Source of the DNA: Pseudolactococcus sp041800635
GTDB lineage: Bacteria > Bacillota > Bacilli > Lactobacillales > Streptococcaceae
Length of the DNA: 64,000 bases
Direction of reading: 5' to 3'
NCBI GenBank assembly: GCA_047833645.1
Contig: CP181259.1
Coordinates: 1,860,001 to 1,924,000, forward strand
Part shown: piece by piece, positions 7,431 to 16,237 of the stretch
Position numbering within the stretch: position 1 is the stretch's first letter
Layout: each line of letters opens with the position of its first letter
The notes under the pieces: generated by a model
Seen by the model: the letters and a program-made list of their open reading frames with translations, nothing else
Told to the model about the DNA's origin: nothing
Database searches by the model: none
Translations under genes and position numbers: made by a program

Positions 7431-9426
7431 TTTACGACAAAATAAACGAAAAATAAATTTGCGCGTCATCAGAATCATCAAATGGTGTCTCATTTCAGTT
7501 TTCATGCTCATTATCCTCGGTTTTGCTGCCGGCGTTGGCCTGTTTGTTTATTATGCCAAAGATGCGCCAAAGTTGGAAGAATCTAAACTGCAATCGAAGC
7601 CGTCATCCGTCATCTACGACAAGGATGGTCAAGTGTTGGTCGATCTCGGCATCGAGAAGCGAGAGCTGGCTGACACCAAGGACATTCCTCTGGAGCTGGT
7701 TGATGCGGTGACCTCGATCGAGGACCACCGATTTTTCCAGCATCGCGGCGTTGACCCGATTCGGATCATTTCATCGGTTATTCATAACACGCAAAATGAC
7801 AGCATGCAGGGCGGTTCGACCCTGACCCAGCAGCTGATCAAGCTCTCTTTCTTCTCGACCAAGGCTGAAGACGCGACGATCAAGCGTAAAGCGCAGGAAG
7901 CCTGGATGGCGGTTAACCTTGAGCGCCAGAACACCAAAGAAGAGATCATCACCTACTACATTAACAAAACTTATCTGGGCAATGGTTACTATGGGATGTT
8001 GACAGCGGCTAAAAGTTATTTTGGCAAAGACCTCAAGTCTCTGGATTTGGCGCAAATTGCGTTGCTTGCAGGGATGCCACAGGCACCTAATTCCTACGAT
8101 CCTTATGCCCATCCAGAAGCAGCAAAAGAACGACGCGATATGGTCCTAGGCGCCATGTACCGCTACAAAAAGATTTCTAAAAAGCATATGAATCAAGCTA
8201 TCGCAGAACCAATCACCGAAGGCCTACAAGCGCCACCAACTAGCAAAGCGATTCCAAGCTATCTTGATAACTATATCAAGCAAGTGATTCTAGAAGTAGA
8301 AGCTAAAACAGGCCTGGATGTCAATAAAGCCGGCCTTAAAATTTATACCCCCTTAGATAATGCAGCGCAACAAAAACTCTGGGATATCTTTAACACGGAT
8401 CAATATGTGGCTTTCCCAGATGACCTTTTCCAAGTTGCCTCAACCATCGTTGATGTCAATTCTGGCGCTGTCATTGCGCAACTTGGCGGTCGAAAACAGC
8501 CAACGGATGTCACCTTTGGGCTCAATCAAGCCTTTGAAACCAACCGAGACTGGGGCTCAACCATGAAACCACCAACAGACTACGCGCCTGCTTATGAATA
8601 TGGCGTCTATAAATCAACGGGGGATATCATTGGGGATACCTGGTATGTCTATCCAGATGGTAGCAATATACCAGTCTATGACTGGGACAAGCTCTATCAA
8701 GGCAATATTACGGTGCGTAAAGCGATTTGGGGCTCGAGAAATATCCCAGCCGTCAAAACCTTAGCGGCTGTTGGTCTTGATAAATCACAAGCCTTCCTGG
8801 AAACCTTGGGGATCAAATATCCAAACATGCACTATTCAAATGCCATTTCAAGTAATAATAATGGAGAAGGTGCTGGCTGGGGGGCGAGCTCTGAAAAAAT
8901 GGCCGCAGCCTACGCAGCTTTTAGTGCTGGCGGGATTTATACCAAACCTTACTATGTCAATAAAATCGTTGATGCAGAAGGCAAGGAAACGACGATGAAA
9001 CCTGAGCGCAACCGTGCGATGAAGGCAACGACCGCCTATGTCATCACGGATATGCTTAAAGGCGTCATCACAAATGGTACCATGACTAATGGTATCATTC
9101 CCGGCCTCAACCAGGCTGGTAAAACGGGGACATCCAACTATGATGATAGCCAGTATGACCAAGCCATGGCCAATCTAGATGGTCCTTATGACGGCAGTTC
9201 ACTCGCACCAGATGAAAACTTCGTCGGCTACACGCCTCATTATTCAATGGCCGTGTGGTCAGGTTATGATAATCGTATGACACCAGTCTGGGGATCAAAA
9301 CTCTACCTCGCTCTCGATGTCTACCGTGAAATGATGACCTACCTCGCGTCAACGACAGATAACACAGACTGGACCATGCCAGAAGGCGTTCACAAAGTCG
9401 GGAATGAATTAACCATCAGCAATTAA
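7414..9426 (+). CDS. pbp1A: Penicillin-binding protein 1A (bifunctional class A)
   Basis: A 670-residue class A PBP that polymerises and cross-links peptidoglycan at the outer face of the membrane. A cytoplasmic basic tail and one membrane segment (WCLISVFMLIILGFAAGVGLF) lead into the GT51 transglycosylase domain with EDHRFFQHRG and QGGSTLTQQLIK. The transpeptidase domain has its catalytic serine in STMK (in RDWGSTMKPP), SRN (GSRNIPAVK) and KTGTS. The GTG at 7414 overlaps the AGGAGG sequence at 7409-7414, so the true start may be the ATT at 7423, eight bases after that site. Codon use in about 7600-7980 is visibly more GC-rich than in the rest of the gene. Confidence 0.93.
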   Translation: MTHISNLRQNKRKINLRVIRIIKWCLISVFMLIILGFAAGVGLFVYYAKDAPKLEESKLQSKPSSVIYDKDGQVLVDLGIEKRELADTKDIPLELVDAVTSIEDHRFFQHRGVDPIRIISSVIHNTQNDSMQGGSTLTQQLIKLSFFSTKAEDATIKRKAQEAWMAVNLERQNTKEEIITYYINKTYLGNGYYGMLTAAKSYFGKDLKSLDLAQIALLAGMPQAPNSYDPYAHPEAAKERRDMVLGAMYRYKKISKKHMNQAIAEPITEGLQAPPTSKAIPSYLDNYIKQVILEVEAKTGLDVNKAGLKIYTPLDNAAQQKLWDIFNTDQYVAFPDDLFQVASTIVDVNSGAVIAQLGGRKQPTDVTFGLNQAFETNRDWGSTMKPPTDYAPAYEYGVYKSTGDIIGDTWYVYPDGSNIPVYDWDKLYQGNITVRKAIWGSRNIPAVKTLAAVGLDKSQAFLETLGIKYPNMHYSNAISSNNNGEGAGWGASSEKMAAAYAAFSAGGIYTKPYYVNKIVDAEGKETTMKPERNRAMKATTAYVITDMLKGVITNGTMTNGIIPGLNQAGKTGTSNYDDSQYDQAMANLDGPYDGSSLAPDENFVGYTPHYSMAVWSGYDNRMTPVWGSKLYLALDVYREMMTYLASTTDNTDWTMPEGVHKVGNELTISN

Positions 9427-9473
9427 TCTCTGAAAATAGCGCAGGAAATCTCTGAAAATAGCTCAGAAATATC

Positions 9474-9503
9474 TTGACAAAACCTATCATTCTATTATAT
9501 AAT
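9474..9503 (+). promoter_or_regulatory. Promoter of tRNA-Cys
   Basis: TTGACA at 9474-9479 and TATAAT at 9498-9503 with an 18-base spacer, 11 bases before the tRNA. Confidence 0.85.
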
Positions 9504-9514
9504 GGAATGGTTGT

Positions 9515-9585
9515 GGCGGTATAGCCAAGTGGTAAGGCACGGCTCTGCAAAAGCTTGATCGTCGGTTCAAATCCGTCTACCGCCT
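9515..9585 (+). tRNA. tRNA-Cys (GCA)
   Basis: A 71-base cloverleaf. The acceptor GGCGGTA pairs with TACCGCC at 9578-9584 and the discriminator is T. The D arm is AGCC...GGC, the anticodon loop CTGCAAA gives GCA, and the T arm contains GGTTCAAATCC. No CCA is encoded. It is a single transcription unit with its own promoter and terminator. Confidence 0.95.
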
Positions 9586-9612
9586 TATGTTTACATGAAG
9601 TCACATAAAGTT

Positions 9613-9637
9613 AAAACCGCATAACAGTGCGGTTTTT
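9613..9637 (+). terminator. Terminator of tRNA-Cys
   Basis: AAAACCGCA pairs with TGCGGTTTT across a 6-base loop. The next 270 bases up to the hydrolase gene hold no gene I can support. Confidence 0.85.
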
Positions 9638-9908
9638 GCTTGTTCAAAAATCAAACGAAGTCATACGAAATCAAAAATTTAGGTCAAAATTAGGGACATA
9701 AAGGACTTGATAATTTACTAGTCTCCATGATATGACAGGAGCGATTAACAAAGACATATCAAAGCAGTCGCAAATTAGAACGACTGTATCTCAAGATAAG
9801 GCAAACTGTCATTTAAAATTGAGTTGTTACGTGTTTAAGCGTCTAAAATGCGTGTGTCACCCTACCATCATCTGTCACATTTTCAGCAAAAAAGTGTAAA
9901 ATAGAGAT

Positions 9909-10643
9909 ATGAAACGGTTAATCGTACTTTTAATATTAGGAGTCAGTCTGATGGCAAGACAAGTTAAAGCCGATGGCGTAATATCAGGTTATATCAAGAC
10001 CCATGATGGCGAAAAAATACACTATGTCCGAAAAGGCACGGGAACACCGCTGATTTTACTGCATGGCAATGGTCAGAGCGCCCGTTATTTCAAGCCACAG
10101 ATGGACTTGCCCTTTGACACGATTGCCATAGATTCTAGAAATCATGGCAAATCCAGCAGCTCACAACAATTAAATTTTGAACTGATGGCCCAGGATGTCT
10201 TAGAAGTCATGGATCAGCTCAAGCTACAGAAAGCCGATATGTTAGGCTTTTCTGATGGCGCTAATTTGGCCATGGTCTTTGCTAAAGAGCATCCCGATCG
10301 GGTCAATAAACTCATCTTAAATTCAGGAAATCTATCTCTGTCAGACCTCCATTTTTTTCCAAAATTGACCTCTATTTTGCAAAATATCTTCTTTAATACG
10401 CCAGTGTCAGAGCTGCTGGTTAAAGATGTCGGCGTCACAACAGCAGATCTCAAAAAATTCAACATGCCCGTTCTCGTGATTGCCGGTCAATATGATCTGA
10501 TTAAGCTATCGGCGTCTCGAAAAATCGCCAAAGCCTGTCATGGTCAGTTTATAGAGATTCCGGATGCTTTTCATAAGGTCTCTCAATCTCGCCCTAAAAC
10601 CTTTAATGCCGTCGTTACTAAATTTTTACAAGCACCATCTTAA
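9909..10643 (+). CDS. Secreted or membrane-associated alpha/beta-hydrolase
   Basis: A 244-residue alpha/beta-hydrolase fold protein. It opens with a signal-peptide-like segment (MKRLIVLLILGVSLMARQVKADG). The oxyanion stretch LILLHGNGQS, the nucleophile elbow GFSDGAN (Ser near residue 116), an acid in the VIAGQYDL stretch and a His in IPDAFHK complete the catalytic triad. The substrate cannot be told from sequence; such genes are often called proline-iminopeptidase or 3-oxoadipate lactonase relatives without proof. The signal-like N-terminus suggests action outside the cytoplasm. Confidence 0.8.
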   Translation: MKRLIVLLILGVSLMARQVKADGVISGYIKTHDGEKIHYVRKGTGTPLILLHGNGQSARYFKPQMDLPFDTIAIDSRNHGKSSSSQQLNFELMAQDVLEVMDQLKLQKADMLGFSDGANLAMVFAKEHPDRVNKLILNSGNLSLSDLHFFPKLTSILQNIFFNTPVSELLVKDVGVTTADLKKFNMPVLVIAGQYDLIKLSASRKIAKACHGQFIEIPDAFHKVSQSRPKTFNAVVTKFLQAPS

Positions 10644-10730
10644 ACATTAAAGATGAAACCTTAACCGTAAAACACGAAACGCTCATCCCAATCCCTAATC
10701 CCTAATTTTTAACAGTAGAAAGAGACCGGA

Positions 10731-13223
10731 ATGATCCAGTTTTTAAAGAAAAATCAAAAGTATTTCAAACTCATTTTTGTCATCGCAGTGGCCTTTATCG
10801 CCCTGACCCAAATCACTGGCCTACTCAAACAAGTCCAACCCGATAAAATCAGTCTAATTTTTGATCGCCTCAATTTCTTTGATGTCGTGCTGGTCATCCT
10901 CACAGGTCTCATCAGCATTGTCCCCATGCTCAACTACGATCGCGTGCTCAACCGCCTCGTCGGTACCGACTATCCGCTGCCCAAGCTGGTCGAAATGTCT
11001 TGGTTGATCAACACACTCAACAATATCGCAGGCTTTGGTGGGGCGGTTTCCGTCGGCCTGCGCAGTCATTATTACGGCAAAAACGTCAAAGAAAAACTCC
11101 TCGCTAACATTTCTAAAGTCTTTTTCTTTGCCCTCTCAGGCCTCTCAATCTACGGGCTCATCGGCTTTATCCTCGTCCGAACAGGACGAGTTGACCGCTT
11201 CCTCAGTCAGTACACCATTTGGCTCGTCGGCGCAGCCGTCTACTTCGTCCTCGTCCTCCTTTTTACCCGAAAAAATCTCGGCGGCCTCAAAAAACGCCTC
11301 CAAGCAGAGCTATTACTGACCAGCTTTCTCGAGTGGAGCGGCGTCATGCTCACCTTCATCGTCATCGGCCACGTCCTAGACGTCAAAATTTCAGTCGCCA
11401 GCCTCATCGTCCTAATCACCGCCAGCTCAGTCATCGGCATCCTCTCCATGATCCCAGGCGCCCTCGGCTCCTTCGACGTTATGATGATGCTAGGCCTCCT
11501 CCACCTCGGCGTTCCGCGCGAAATCGTCCTCGTCTGGCTCCTGCTCTACCGCCTTGCCTATTACCTCCTGCCACTTGCCCTCGCCTTGCTCTCTTGGGTC
11601 ATGACGACAGGCCGCGAGTTTGATGCCCGCTTCAGCGGGATACCGATTAACCTGAGCCGCGAGATCCTGCACAAAGTCGTCACCTTCATGACTGCTGTAA
11701 CCGGTGGCTTTCTCGTCTTGACAGCCACAGTCCCTGAAGCCTTCCTAGAACTGCGGTGGTTACGCCAAATTTCGCCCTGGAATGCCAACCTCATCGCGGA
11801 ATCGCCCAAAATCATCCTTGGCTTCCTATTGATCATCACCAGTCGCGCCGTTAAAAATCGCGTGTCGCGTGCCTATATCCCGACACTGATCATTGAATTA
11901 CTCACCATTGTTTACATCTTTTTAGATGACTTCTCCTGGTATTCGATTGTTCTGATGACAATCTTGCTCTTATTAACCATTTTCATCAAAAGTGAACTCT
12001 ACCGTGAGCAATTGGTCATAAGTTATGAAACGATTATTTTCGATAGTTTCTTAGTTATTGTGCTCATGGTCCTCTACATCGTCGTCGGCACCATGTCGCG
12101 CCCGGCCTACCATCTCCACCACAAAGTCAATGAATTTCTCTTCTTCCCATCAGAAAAAATATGGGCCAGCGGCCTGATTGCCAACTTTATCGTCGCAGCC
12201 GTATGGTTGCTCTACATGCGCTATTTACAGGGCAAGTTCCAAAAGCTTGGGACAGAACTGGACGAAACAGTGGCCCTCGATATTTTGGCAACCCATGGTG
12301 GTAACACGCAAAGCCAGCTCCTCTTTATGGGAGACAAGCGGATGTGGGTCTATGACAACCGTCTCCTGATCCAATTCGCCATTCGTCAGGATAAAGTTTT
12401 AGTCATGGGGACACCGTCAGGGGATCACACTTGTCTGTTAGATGCCTTGGCAGCCTTTATTCAGGAATCTGACCGTTTGGGTTATCTGCCTGTCTTTTAT
12501 GAAATCGACAAGAAAACAACCTTGATCCTGCATGAATTAGGCTATCATTTTATCAAGCAAGGTGAAGAAGGTCATGTGAGTTTGACTGATTTTACTTTGA
12601 CAGGATCTAAAAATAAAAGCAAACGCCAAGCTGTCAATCAAGTTGAGAAAGCTGGTTTTACCTTAGCCATGATTGCGCCAGACGACTTGACACCAGACCT
12701 GTTTGCCAGACTGCGAGCCATTTCTGATGAGTGGTTGGACGGCAGACGGGAAAAAGGCTTTTCTCTAGGCTATTTTGATATTGACTATCTGGCTAAGGCT
12801 CCGATTGCCATCGTGCGGTCAGAGGATGAGATTGTTGCCTTTGCTAATATCATGCCGACCTATACCCAGGATTTCATTACCATTGACCTCATGCGTCACA
12901 GTAAGAATGCGCCAAAAGGGGTCATGGACTTCCTTTTCATCAAACTTTTCGAGCATTTCCAAGCAGCAGGCATCGCTAAGTTTGATTTGGGGATGACACC
13001 TCTTGCCAATGTTGGGACGGCTCGCAGTGCTTTCGTTTCAGAAAGAATTGCCAATTTGATTTATCAGTTTGGGGATTCCCTTTACAATTTCGAAGGCTTA
13101 CGCAACTATAAGAAAAAATATGTCACTTCTTGGGAGTCAAGATATACAGCTTACTCGCATAGCTCTAACATCGCTTTCGTCATGTTAGCCCTATTGCTCC
13201 AAGATAATCAAACAATTAAATGA
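10731..13223 (+). CDS. mprF: Phosphatidylglycerol lysyltransferase/flippase MprF
   Basis: An 830-residue integral membrane protein that transfers lysine from Lys-tRNA to phosphatidylglycerol and flips the product outward, lowering the negative surface charge and raising resistance to cationic peptides. The N-terminal half is a run of hydrophobic helices of the flippase domain (for example SVIGILSMIPGALGSFDVMMML near residue 235). From about residue 490 the soluble DUF2156 synthase domain follows (LLFMGDKRMWVYDN, MRHSKNAPKGVMDFLFIKLF). The stretch around 10,900-11,850 is markedly C-rich in third positions compared with the 3' half. Its ATGA overlaps the region just before pepP. Confidence 0.93.
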   Translation: MIQFLKKNQKYFKLIFVIAVAFIALTQITGLLKQVQPDKISLIFDRLNFFDVVLVILTGLISIVPMLNYDRVLNRLVGTDYPLPKLVEMSWLINTLNNIAGFGGAVSVGLRSHYYGKNVKEKLLANISKVFFFALSGLSIYGLIGFILVRTGRVDRFLSQYTIWLVGAAVYFVLVLLFTRKNLGGLKKRLQAELLLTSFLEWSGVMLTFIVIGHVLDVKISVASLIVLITASSVIGILSMIPGALGSFDVMMMLGLLHLGVPREIVLVWLLLYRLAYYLLPLALALLSWVMTTGREFDARFSGIPINLSREILHKVVTFMTAVTGGFLVLTATVPEAFLELRWLRQISPWNANLIAESPKIILGFLLIITSRAVKNRVSRAYIPTLIIELLTIVYIFLDDFSWYSIVLMTILLLLTIFIKSELYREQLVISYETIIFDSFLVIVLMVLYIVVGTMSRPAYHLHHKVNEFLFFPSEKIWASGLIANFIVAAVWLLYMRYLQGKFQKLGTELDETVALDILATHGGNTQSQLLFMGDKRMWVYDNRLLIQFAIRQDKVLVMGTPSGDHTCLLDALAAFIQESDRLGYLPVFYEIDKKTTLILHELGYHFIKQGEEGHVSLTDFTLTGSKNKSKRQAVNQVEKAGFTLAMIAPDDLTPDLFARLRAISDEWLDGRREKGFSLGYFDIDYLAKAPIAIVRSEDEIVAFANIMPTYTQDFITIDLMRHSKNAPKGVMDFLFIKLFEHFQAAGIAKFDLGMTPLANVGTARSAFVSERIANLIYQFGDSLYNFEGLRNYKKKYVTSWESRYTAYSHSSNIAFVMLALLLQDNQTIK

Positions 13224-13234
13224 GGAGGATTGAA

Positions 13235-14293
13235 ATGACGAGACTAGCAAGTGTTAGAACACGGATGCAAGCTGAGGGTTTGGATGCCGTGATCATCACG
13301 AATTTGAAGAATATTTATTACCTGAGCGGTTTCTGGGGAACGGCGGGCACGATTTTAATGACCCAGCAGGCCCAGTATTTACTGACGGACTCACGCTATA
13401 GCATTGCGGCGCGTGAGGTTGCGGTGGATTTTGACATCATTGAAACACGAGAAGCCTTCGTCGAGATTGCCAAGCTGCTGAAAAAAGAAGCGGTGACACA
13501 AGTCGGTTTCGAAGATGGTGTGACTTATGCAGAGTTTCAAACAATGCAGAGTCAGTTAGCGGGCCTAACACTCAAAGCGACGACTAACCTCATCGAAGTG
13601 CTGAGACAGATTAAAAGCCCGGATGAAATCGCGACGATTAAAAAAGCCTGCGTCATTTCTGATCAAGCCTTTAACGATTTGTTGAAGTTTGTCGAACCGG
13701 GTACGACGGAAATCGAGATTGCCAACTTCCTGGACTTTAAGATGCGTGAGCTAGGCGCTTCAGGCATTAGTTTTGATACCATTGTGGCTTCGGGGCAGCG
13801 CAGTGCGCTGCCACATGGTCGTGCAACGCATAAGCCGATTGATTTTGGCGATACGGTGACAGTTGATTTTGGCTGCTATTATAACCATTATGCCAGTGAT
13901 ATGACGCGGACTTTCTTTGTCGGCGAAGCCAGTCCTCAAATGCAAGAAATTTATCATGTTGTACAACAAGCTCAGCAAGCTGTAACGGCTGTTAGCAAAC
14001 CTGGTTTGGCTTATGGAGAGTATGACCGTGCAGCGCGTGACATCATTGAGGCGGCAGGTTACGGTCAAGCCTTCTCACATGGCATCGGTCATGGGTTGGG
14101 GCTTGATGTCCATGAAATCCCTTATTTTCCGAAGGCGTCTCAAGAACGTCTGGTCGAAAATTTGGTGATCACCAATGAACCGGGCATCTATCTCGAAAAT
14201 CTTGGTGGGGTCAGAATCGAAGATGATTTACTGATCACAAGCCAGGGTGTCGAAGTCCTGACCTTGGCACCAAAAGAGCTAATTATCCTCTAA
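13235..14293 (+). CDS. pepP: Aminopeptidase P-type metallopeptidase (M24B)
   Basis: A peptidase of the creatinase/Xaa-Pro family, removing N-terminal residues that precede proline. The ATG at 13235 (MTRLASVRTRM) is chosen because GAGGAGG at 13223-13229 sits just before it; the ATG at 13220 lies upstream of that site. The five metal ligands are visible: Asp in TVDFGC, Asp in SDMTRTF, His in SHGIGHGLGLDVHE, Glu in TNEPGIYL and Glu in RIEDDL. The length of about 352 residues is normal. It precedes efp, the usual order in lactococci and streptococci. Confidence 0.92.
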   Translation: MTRLASVRTRMQAEGLDAVIITNLKNIYYLSGFWGTAGTILMTQQAQYLLTDSRYSIAAREVAVDFDIIETREAFVEIAKLLKKEAVTQVGFEDGVTYAEFQTMQSQLAGLTLKATTNLIEVLRQIKSPDEIATIKKACVISDQAFNDLLKFVEPGTTEIEIANFLDFKMRELGASGISFDTIVASGQRSALPHGRATHKPIDFGDTVTVDFGCYYNHYASDMTRTFFVGEASPQMQEIYHVVQQAQQAVTAVSKPGLAYGEYDRAARDIIEAAGYGQAFSHGIGHGLGLDVHEIPYFPKASQERLVENLVITNEPGIYLENLGGVRIEDDLLITSQGVEVLTLAPKELIIL

Positions 14294-14412
14294 AGCCACT
14301 CAAATGGATTCAAATCAACTGAAATGGTTGAATATCTAGCGAAATGGTTGAAAATATGATAAAATGGAGAGAACCTATAACTCTGCAAAAAATGAAAGTG
14401 AGAACATAAAAA

Positions 14413-14970
14413 ATGGTAGCAGCAAACGAACTCAAGGCGGGCATGACTTTTGAAACGGACGGCAAACTTTTGCGCGTTTTGGAGGCGAGTCACCACAAAC
14501 CTGGTAAAGGGAATACCATCATGCGGATGAAACTTCGTGATGTCCGGACTGGTTCGACTTTTGATACGTCTTATCGTCCTGAGGAAAAATTTGACCAAGC
14601 GATTATCGAAACACATAACGCCCAATACCTCTATCAAATGGATGACACGGCTTATTTCATGGACAATGAAACTTATGACCAGTATGAAATTCCAGTGGCA
14701 AGTGTCGCAGACGAATTGAAATTTATCCTTGAAAATGAAGAAGTGAAAATCCAATTCTTCGGTACAGAAGTCATCGGTGTTCAAGTGCCAACAACTGTTG
14801 TTTTGACAGTAACTGAAACGCAACCATCGATCAAAGGTGCGACTGTAACAGGTTCTGGTAAACCAGCGACGATGGAGACTGGTCTTGTGGTTAACGTCCC
14901 TGACTTTATCGAAGTGGGTCAAAAACTTGAAATCAATACTGAGACGGGTGCTTACTTGAAACGTGCTTAA
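14413..14970 (+). CDS. efp: Translation elongation factor P
   Basis: A 185-residue EF-P, which relieves ribosome stalling at polyproline stretches. The KOW-like domain I carries the loop SHHKPGKGN with the lysine at the modification position near residue 32. The OB domains follow, with the signature VTGSGKPATMETGLVVNVPDF near the end. The region upstream (14,290-14,412) has repeated GAAATGGTTGAA-like units before the -10-like TAAAAT; no strong Shine-Dalgarno is seen. Confidence 0.97.
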   Translation: MVAANELKAGMTFETDGKLLRVLEASHHKPGKGNTIMRMKLRDVRTGSTFDTSYRPEEKFDQAIIETHNAQYLYQMDDTAYFMDNETYDQYEIPVASVADELKFILENEEVKIQFFGTEVIGVQVPTTVVLTVTETQPSIKGATVTGSGKPATMETGLVVNVPDFIEVGQKLEINTETGAYLKRA

Positions 14971-14978
14971 TCACGTTC

Positions 14979-15035
14979 GTGATGGCGCCAATTGGTGACT
15001 TTTAGTCTCTCCGAAACCAGTCGTCACCGCATCAC
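14979..15035 (+). other. Structured efp-asp23 intercistronic segment
   Basis: GTGATG pairs with CATCAC at the two ends and GGTGAC pairs with GTCACC inside them. A small TCACG-CGTGA hairpin overlaps the left arm, giving alternative folds. There is no T run, so it is not an ordinary terminator. Confidence 0.35.
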
Positions 15036-15064
15036 CTATGTCCTAAGAAACGGGGAAAGAAATT

Positions 15065-15475
15065 ATGACAGATACAAAACAAATGACCAATGCCGAAACA
15101 CTCGGCGAAATCGTCATTGCACCACAAGTTGTTGAAACCATTGTTGCCGTTGCGGCAGCAAAAATTGATGGTGTCTATGGCCTACGCAACAAAAGTTTTG
15201 CAGACCGAATCGGCAAAAAAGCAGACGGTCGTGGCGTTTATGTTCACCAAGATGACGATAGAGTTGTCGTGGACATCTATGTTTACTTGACTTACGGCGT
15301 TTCTGTGCCAAATGTGGCCATGGAAATGCAACGTGTGGTTAAGGATAACGTCCTTGACATGAGCGATATTGAGATTGACGAGGTCAATATTCATGTCGCG
15401 GGTGTTGTGCCTGAGAAGACACCAAAACCTGACTTCAAAGAACTCTTTGATGAGGACTTTTTGGATGTCGACTAA
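15065..15475 (+). CDS. Asp23/Gls24-family envelope stress protein (YqhY type)
   Basis: A 136-residue Asp23/Gls24-domain protein. The core LGEIVIAPQVVETIVAVAAAKIDGVYGL and the later VDIYVYLTYGVSVPNVAMEMQ match the family. The tail is acidic (KELFDEDFLDVD). In firmicutes this member lies next to efp and nusB, as here. YqhY-type proteins have been linked with fatty-acid synthesis control, but the mechanism is not something this sequence shows. Its 3' end overlaps nusB by 11 bases. Confidence 0.88.
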   Translation: MTDTKQMTNAETLGEIVIAPQVVETIVAVAAAKIDGVYGLRNKSFADRIGKKADGRGVYVHQDDDRVVVDIYVYLTYGVSVPNVAMEMQRVVKDNVLDMSDIEIDEVNIHVAGVVPEKTPKPDFKELFDEDFLDVD

Positions 15476-16079
15476 GCCCTTAAGCCAGCATGAAATTCGC
15501 ATTCGTGCTGTACAATCCCTCTACCAACTTGAAATGACGCCTGATGAAACGGTCGAAGATGCCATGGTGTTTGCCTTGACCAATGACGACAGACTGGCAA
15601 GTCAAGAGCTGGTGGCCGAAAAGCCAGTAGCCGTTAAGCCTAAACGTAAAGGGTCTGGAACAGTCTACTCTTTCACACCTAATCGCGAAGGTGGCGTGAC
15701 CAAGCAAGCTTTGGGGTCAGGTGCTGAAACCAGTCCAGAACCAACGGTTGTCATTCCGGCTGCGGCCTATATTTTAACCGATCGCTTTGACGATGCCCAT
15801 AAGCCTAACCTAGAATTTATGATGGCCTTGATTTATGGTGTCCGTGCCAAGAAGACAGAACTGGATGAAAAAATCACGGCTTATTTAGCGAAAAATTGGT
15901 CGATTAAACGTCTATCACCCATTAATCGTGTGATTTTAAGATTAGGTGCCTTTGAGATTTTGTTTGCTGAGACACCACGTATCGTGGCCATTAACGAAGC
16001 TATCGAATTGGCTAAAGCTTTCAACGATGAAAAAGATGCTAAGTTTATCAATGCGATTTTAACTAAAATCGGCGAGTAA
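15465..16079 (+). CDS. nusB: Transcription antitermination factor NusB with internal insertion
   Basis: NusB binds boxA RNA together with NusE and supports antitermination in rRNA operons. The start ATG at 15465 overlaps the end of asp23. The N-terminal helix (LSQHEIRIRAVQSLYQLEMTP) and the C-terminal half (NWSIKRLSPINRVILRLGAFEILF, INEAIELAKAFNDEKDAKFINAIL) are standard. Between them lies an extra segment of roughly 50 residues (about 45-95) rich in Lys, Pro, Gly and Ser, so the protein is 204 residues instead of the usual 130-150. The frame is open throughout, so this is an insertion, not a frameshift. Confidence 0.93.
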   Translation: MSTKPLSQHEIRIRAVQSLYQLEMTPDETVEDAMVFALTNDDRLASQELVAEKPVAVKPKRKGSGTVYSFTPNREGGVTKQALGSGAETSPEPTVVIPAAAYILTDRFDDAHKPNLEFMMALIYGVRAKKTELDEKITAYLAKNWSIKRLSPINRVILRLGAFEILFAETPRIVAINEAIELAKAFNDEKDAKFINAILTKIGE

Positions 16080-16099
16080 TCAAGTCGTATGAACTCAAG

Positions 16100-16141
16100 A
16101 AAAATCCCTCAACAGTCATCAAAGCTGTTGAGGGATTTTTT
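16100..16141 (+). terminator. nusB terminator, left copy of a 41-bp perfect direct repeat
   Basis: AAAATCCCTCAACAG pairs with CTGTTGAGGGATTTT and a T run follows. The identical 41 bases recur at 18161-18201, so the two genes between lie inside a direct repeat. Confidence 0.92.
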
Positions 16142-16181
16142 AAAATCAACAGCAGTTACTTTATAAAAAATATAAAAAATG

Positions 16182-16223
16182 TCGTATTTACTTTTGTTTT
16201 GTGTTATAATGAGTAAAATACGA
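16182..16223 (+). promoter_or_regulatory. Extended -10 promoter bracketed by inverted repeat
   Basis: TGTTATAAT at 16202-16210 is an extended -10 box. TCGTATTTACT at 16182-16192 and AGTAAAATACGA at 16212-16223 form an inverted repeat around it (one extra A in the right arm). This is a likely operator for the XRE-domain protein encoded by the second gene. Confidence 0.6.
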
Positions 16224-16237
16224 TTAGGAGAACTGTC

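Noticed and set aside
11219..11623. Arginine/proline-rich ORF inside mprF
   Set aside because: It is a shadow of the C-rich mprF coding sequence in another frame.
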